This document shows positions 62,183 through 64,000 of a stretch of DNA of 64,000 bases, piece after piece. The stretch's first letter is position 1. Each line of letters starts with the position of its first letter. Origin of the DNA: Emticicia sp. 21SJ11W-3 (GTDB taxonomy: Bacteria > Bacteroidota > Bacteroidia > Cytophagales > Spirosomataceae); assembly GCF_024138715.1 (NCBI RefSeq), contig NZ_CP092074.1, positions 4,960,001 to 5,024,000 on the forward strand, written 5' to 3'. Below the pieces are notes generated by a model that saw only the letters and a list, made by a program, of their open reading frames with translations, did not search any database and was not told the origin of the DNA. The translations under genes were made by a program, and so were the position numbers.

Positions 62183-63379
62183 TTACTTCTTCGCAGCCAG
62201 TTCGGCAATTTTTTCATGAATCATTACCTGATTGGACATGATTTTAGAGAAACCTCTTACATCATCGCCAGACCACGCATTGTTCATTTCTCCATAGCTG
62301 CCAAATACCGGCGACATCATATCGTAGTCTGACTTGATACCCAATAACTGGAAATGATACGGTGCCAGTTGCACACGCACCTCACCAGTTACATTGGTTT
62401 GGGTACTTTCAAGAAACGTTTCAATATTACGCATCAGTGGCTCAAGGAATTGGCCTTCGTGCAAAAGCATACCATACCATTCGGCAAGGTTCTGCTTCCA
62501 GTATTGCTGCCATTTGGTAAGCACGTGTTTCTCTAACAAATGGTGTGCCTTGATGATAATCAACGGAGCAGCGGCCTCGAATCCTACACGGCCTTTAATA
62601 CCGATAATGGTATCGCCCACGTGGATGTCACGGCCAATCCCATACGGAGAGGCTAGCTCTGACAAACGACGGATGGCATCTACCGGATTTTTAAACCGGC
62701 GGCCGTTTACACCTTTCAGTTCACCTTTTATGAATTGTAGCGTTATTTCGCTTCCTTTTTTCCTGGTTACCTGTGTCGGGAATGCGCTTTCGGGTAAGAA
62801 CCCATCAGAAGTGAGGGTTTCTTTACCTCCTACTGAGGTTCCCCATAAACCCTTATTAATTGAGTAGGCTGCTTTATGCCATTCGCGCACTACGCCTTTC
62901 GACTTCAGAAAATCTATTTCAGCCTCACGCGACAAACGCAGGTCACGGATAGGCGTAATAATTTGTGCATTAGGAAGAACGATTCTGAAAACCATATCAA
63001 AACGAACCTGGTCGTTTCCGGCACCTGTGCTTCCGTGTGCAACAGCTTCGGCGCCAATTTCTTTGGCGTAGTCAGCCACTGCTACTGCCTGAAACATACG
63101 CTCGGCACTTACTGAAAGCGGATACGTATTGTTTTTCAGGATATTGCCATATACCAGATACCTGATACATTTCTGATAATATTCGCCTACCATGCGGGCG
63201 GTATGATGGTTTTTAACGCCCAGTTCATACGCCTTTGTTTCAATATCCTTGATTTCTTCTTCTGTAAACCCACCCGTATCAACCAATACGGAATGCACTT
63301 CATGACCCAGCTCTTCGGTCAGGTACTTTACGCAAAACGAGGTGTCTAATCCTCCACTATAGGCTAAAACAACTTTCAT
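62183..63379 (-). CDS. argG: Argininosuccinate synthase
   Basis: This 398-residue ATP-dependent enzyme condenses citrulline and aspartate in arginine synthesis. It opens KVVLAYSGGLDTS with the PP-loop, and has AHGSTGAGNDQVRF, the KAAYSINKGLWGTSVGG signature, and a C-terminal end that matches in length. The start ATG is immediately followed by the conserved strand. It is upstream of the precursor gene on the same strand but separated by 270 bp and a terminator, so it is not part of the lasso locus. Confidence 0.95.
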   Translation of the reverse strand: MKVVLAYSGGLDTSFCVKYLTEELGHEVHSVLVDTGGFTEEEIKDIETKAYELGVKNHHTARMVGEYYQKCIRYLVYGNILKNNTYPLSVSAERMFQAVAVADYAKEIGAEAVAHGSTGAGNDQVRFDMVFRIVLPNAQIITPIRDLRLSREAEIDFLKSKGVVREWHKAAYSINKGLWGTSVGGKETLTSDGFLPESAFPTQVTRKKGSEITLQFIKGELKGVNGRRFKNPVDAIRRLSELASPYGIGRDIHVGDTIIGIKGRVGFEAAAPLIIIKAHHLLEKHVLTKWQQYWKQNLAEWYGMLLHEGQFLEPLMRNIETFLESTQTNVTGEVRVQLAPYHFQLLGIKSDYDMMSPVFGSYGEMNNAWSGDDVRGFSKIMSNQVMIHEKIAELAAKK

Positions 63380-63518
63380 AATTATATCAGCCGCCGAAAC
63401 GGAATATAGGTTTTAATAAAATTTTGCAAAAATAGGACTTCTACCGTTAAATTCCCGTTTATAATCTAAATATAATTACAGAATAGTACATAAACGTTTA
63501 AATCAGGTTATATCAGTT

Positions 63519-64000
63519 ATGTATAAATTTTTTGCTCAATTATCGCTGGCAACTTTTCTGTTTTCCTGTGTTAGCGGCTCGCCATCAACTGTTGAATTAT
63601 CTCCCCAAAAAGAGGAGAAAATTCCTGAGAGAAGTTTTCTGGCTTTGGGAGACTCTTACACTATAGGCGAAAGTGTATTGGAAAAAGACCGCTGGGCTAA
63701 CCAGCTCATTGAATTGCTGAAAAGTGATTTTACAATAAATAGGTTTGACGTAGTAGCAGGAACCGGCTGGACCACCCGTAACCTTGCCGATGCCGTGGCC
63801 CGCACCAAACCTGCAGGCACTTACAATATGGTGTCGCTTATGATTGGCGTTAACAACCAGTTTAACGGCCAAAGCATTGATACCTATAAAAAAGAATTTA
63901 CCGAACTCTTGGAAACAAGCGCTACCCTTGCCCATGCTGATGCCCGGCGTGTGTTTGTTTTGTCGATACCCGACTACAGTATTACGCCCTATGCACAGGC
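63519..64000 (+). CDS. SGNH/GDSL-hydrolase lipoprotein, partial
   Basis: An open frame from ATG at 63519 (MYKFFAQLSLATFLFSC) runs to the window edge with no stop, giving 160 complete residues so far. The lipobox FLFSC predicts lipidation at Cys17. The SGNH fold is shown by ALGDSYTIGE (block I, catalytic Ser) and MIGVNNQF (block III, Asn). Such enzymes are esterases or acyl hydrolases. The C-terminal catalytic Asp-x-x-His is beyond the edge. Divergent from argG. Confidence 0.8.
   Translation, partial: MYKFFAQLSLATFLFSCVSGSPSTVELSPQKEEKIPERSFLALGDSYTIGESVLEKDRWANQLIELLKSDFTINRFDVVAGTGWTTRNLADAVARTKPAGTYNMVSLMIGVNNQFNGQSIDTYKKEFTELLETSATLAHADARRVFVLSIPDYSITPYAQ

Noticed and set aside
62183-63379. 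argG as part of the lasso locus
   Set aside because: It is a standard arginine gene with its own terminator and a 270-bp gap to the precursor.

Overview
The window looks like chromosome of a Bacteroidota bacterium, most likely a gliding or T9SS-bearing member of the Cytophagales (the order is inferred, not proven). Evidence: a porU-porV type IX secretion pair, a GldA-like ABC ATPase, a secreted protein with a T9SS type A sorting tail, a TonB-dependent receptor with an N-terminal carboxypeptidase-regulatory domain, the Bacteroidetes-type GlmU-like nucleotidyltransferase, a NagB-PIG-L fusion, and several promoters of the Bacteroidetes TTTG/TAnnTTTG type. Nearly all of the window is housekeeping sequence of moderate GC. 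There are no rRNAs, insertion sequences or CRISPR arrays, and one tRNA (His).

Layout. 1-3.9 kb: a partial small secreted protein, an ABM monooxygenase, a secreted PIG-L deacetylase and the NagB-PIG-L fusion (amino-sugar catabolism). 3.9-6 kb: a DsbD-N-like periplasmic protein, a 3'-5' exonuclease and an acyltransferase, all on the minus strand. 6.4-11.7 kb: a GapN-like dehydrogenase, a SPOR lipoprotein, and a lipid group (fabD, a second plsC, an acyl-ACP desaturase). 11.7-14.3 kb: a TonB-C/TPR protein, a DUF1835 protein and a GNAT acetyltransferase. 14.4-17.0 kb: an AT-rich two-gene module ending near tRNA-His, with a small GDN-motif protein translationally coupled to a TPR protein carrying nine 138-bp repeats. 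17.3-25 kb: recG, a SprT-like protease, porU and porV. 25-34 kb: a DUF5916 outer-membrane protein, GDPD, GH3, sbcD and sbcC. 34-37 kb: a minus-strand operon (GlmU-like, holB, hemC). 37-41 kb: an NAD(P)-binding protein, a PQQ-type sugar dehydrogenase and an Hsp70-like protein. 41-47 kb: an apparent iron-uptake locus (DUF4374 lipoprotein and TonB receptor, divergent from two small membrane proteins and a PepSY reductase-like protein) around a palindromic operator-like site. 47-54 kb: SemiSWEET, xylA, guaB, a GH43-like enzyme and a Gfo/Idh oxidoreductase. 54-58 kb: gldA, a T9SS cargo protein and cutC. 58.5-61.9 kb: a compact candidate lasso-peptide locus. 62-64 kb: argG and a truncated SGNH hydrolase.

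The most interesting locus is at 58.5-61.9 kb. An asparagine-synthetase-like protein without the N-terminal glutaminase cysteine, an HPr-kinase-like protein and a PqqD-like (RRE) protein lie next to a 47-residue minus-strand ORF (61769-61912). Its leader has a WxxP motif and a penultimate Thr. Its predicted 14-residue core starts with Gly, has Glu at position 7 and Asp at 8, and ends in Ser. This matches the logic of a lasso peptide whose C-terminal Ser is phosphorylated, as in paeninodin. No leader peptidase (B2) or exporter is visible in the window. The second most interesting locus is the TPR module at 14.4-17.0 kb, which has the architecture of a conflict or sensor system and signs of recent repeat shuffling.

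All calls come from reading the sequence and recalled knowledge of protein families. No database searches were run.
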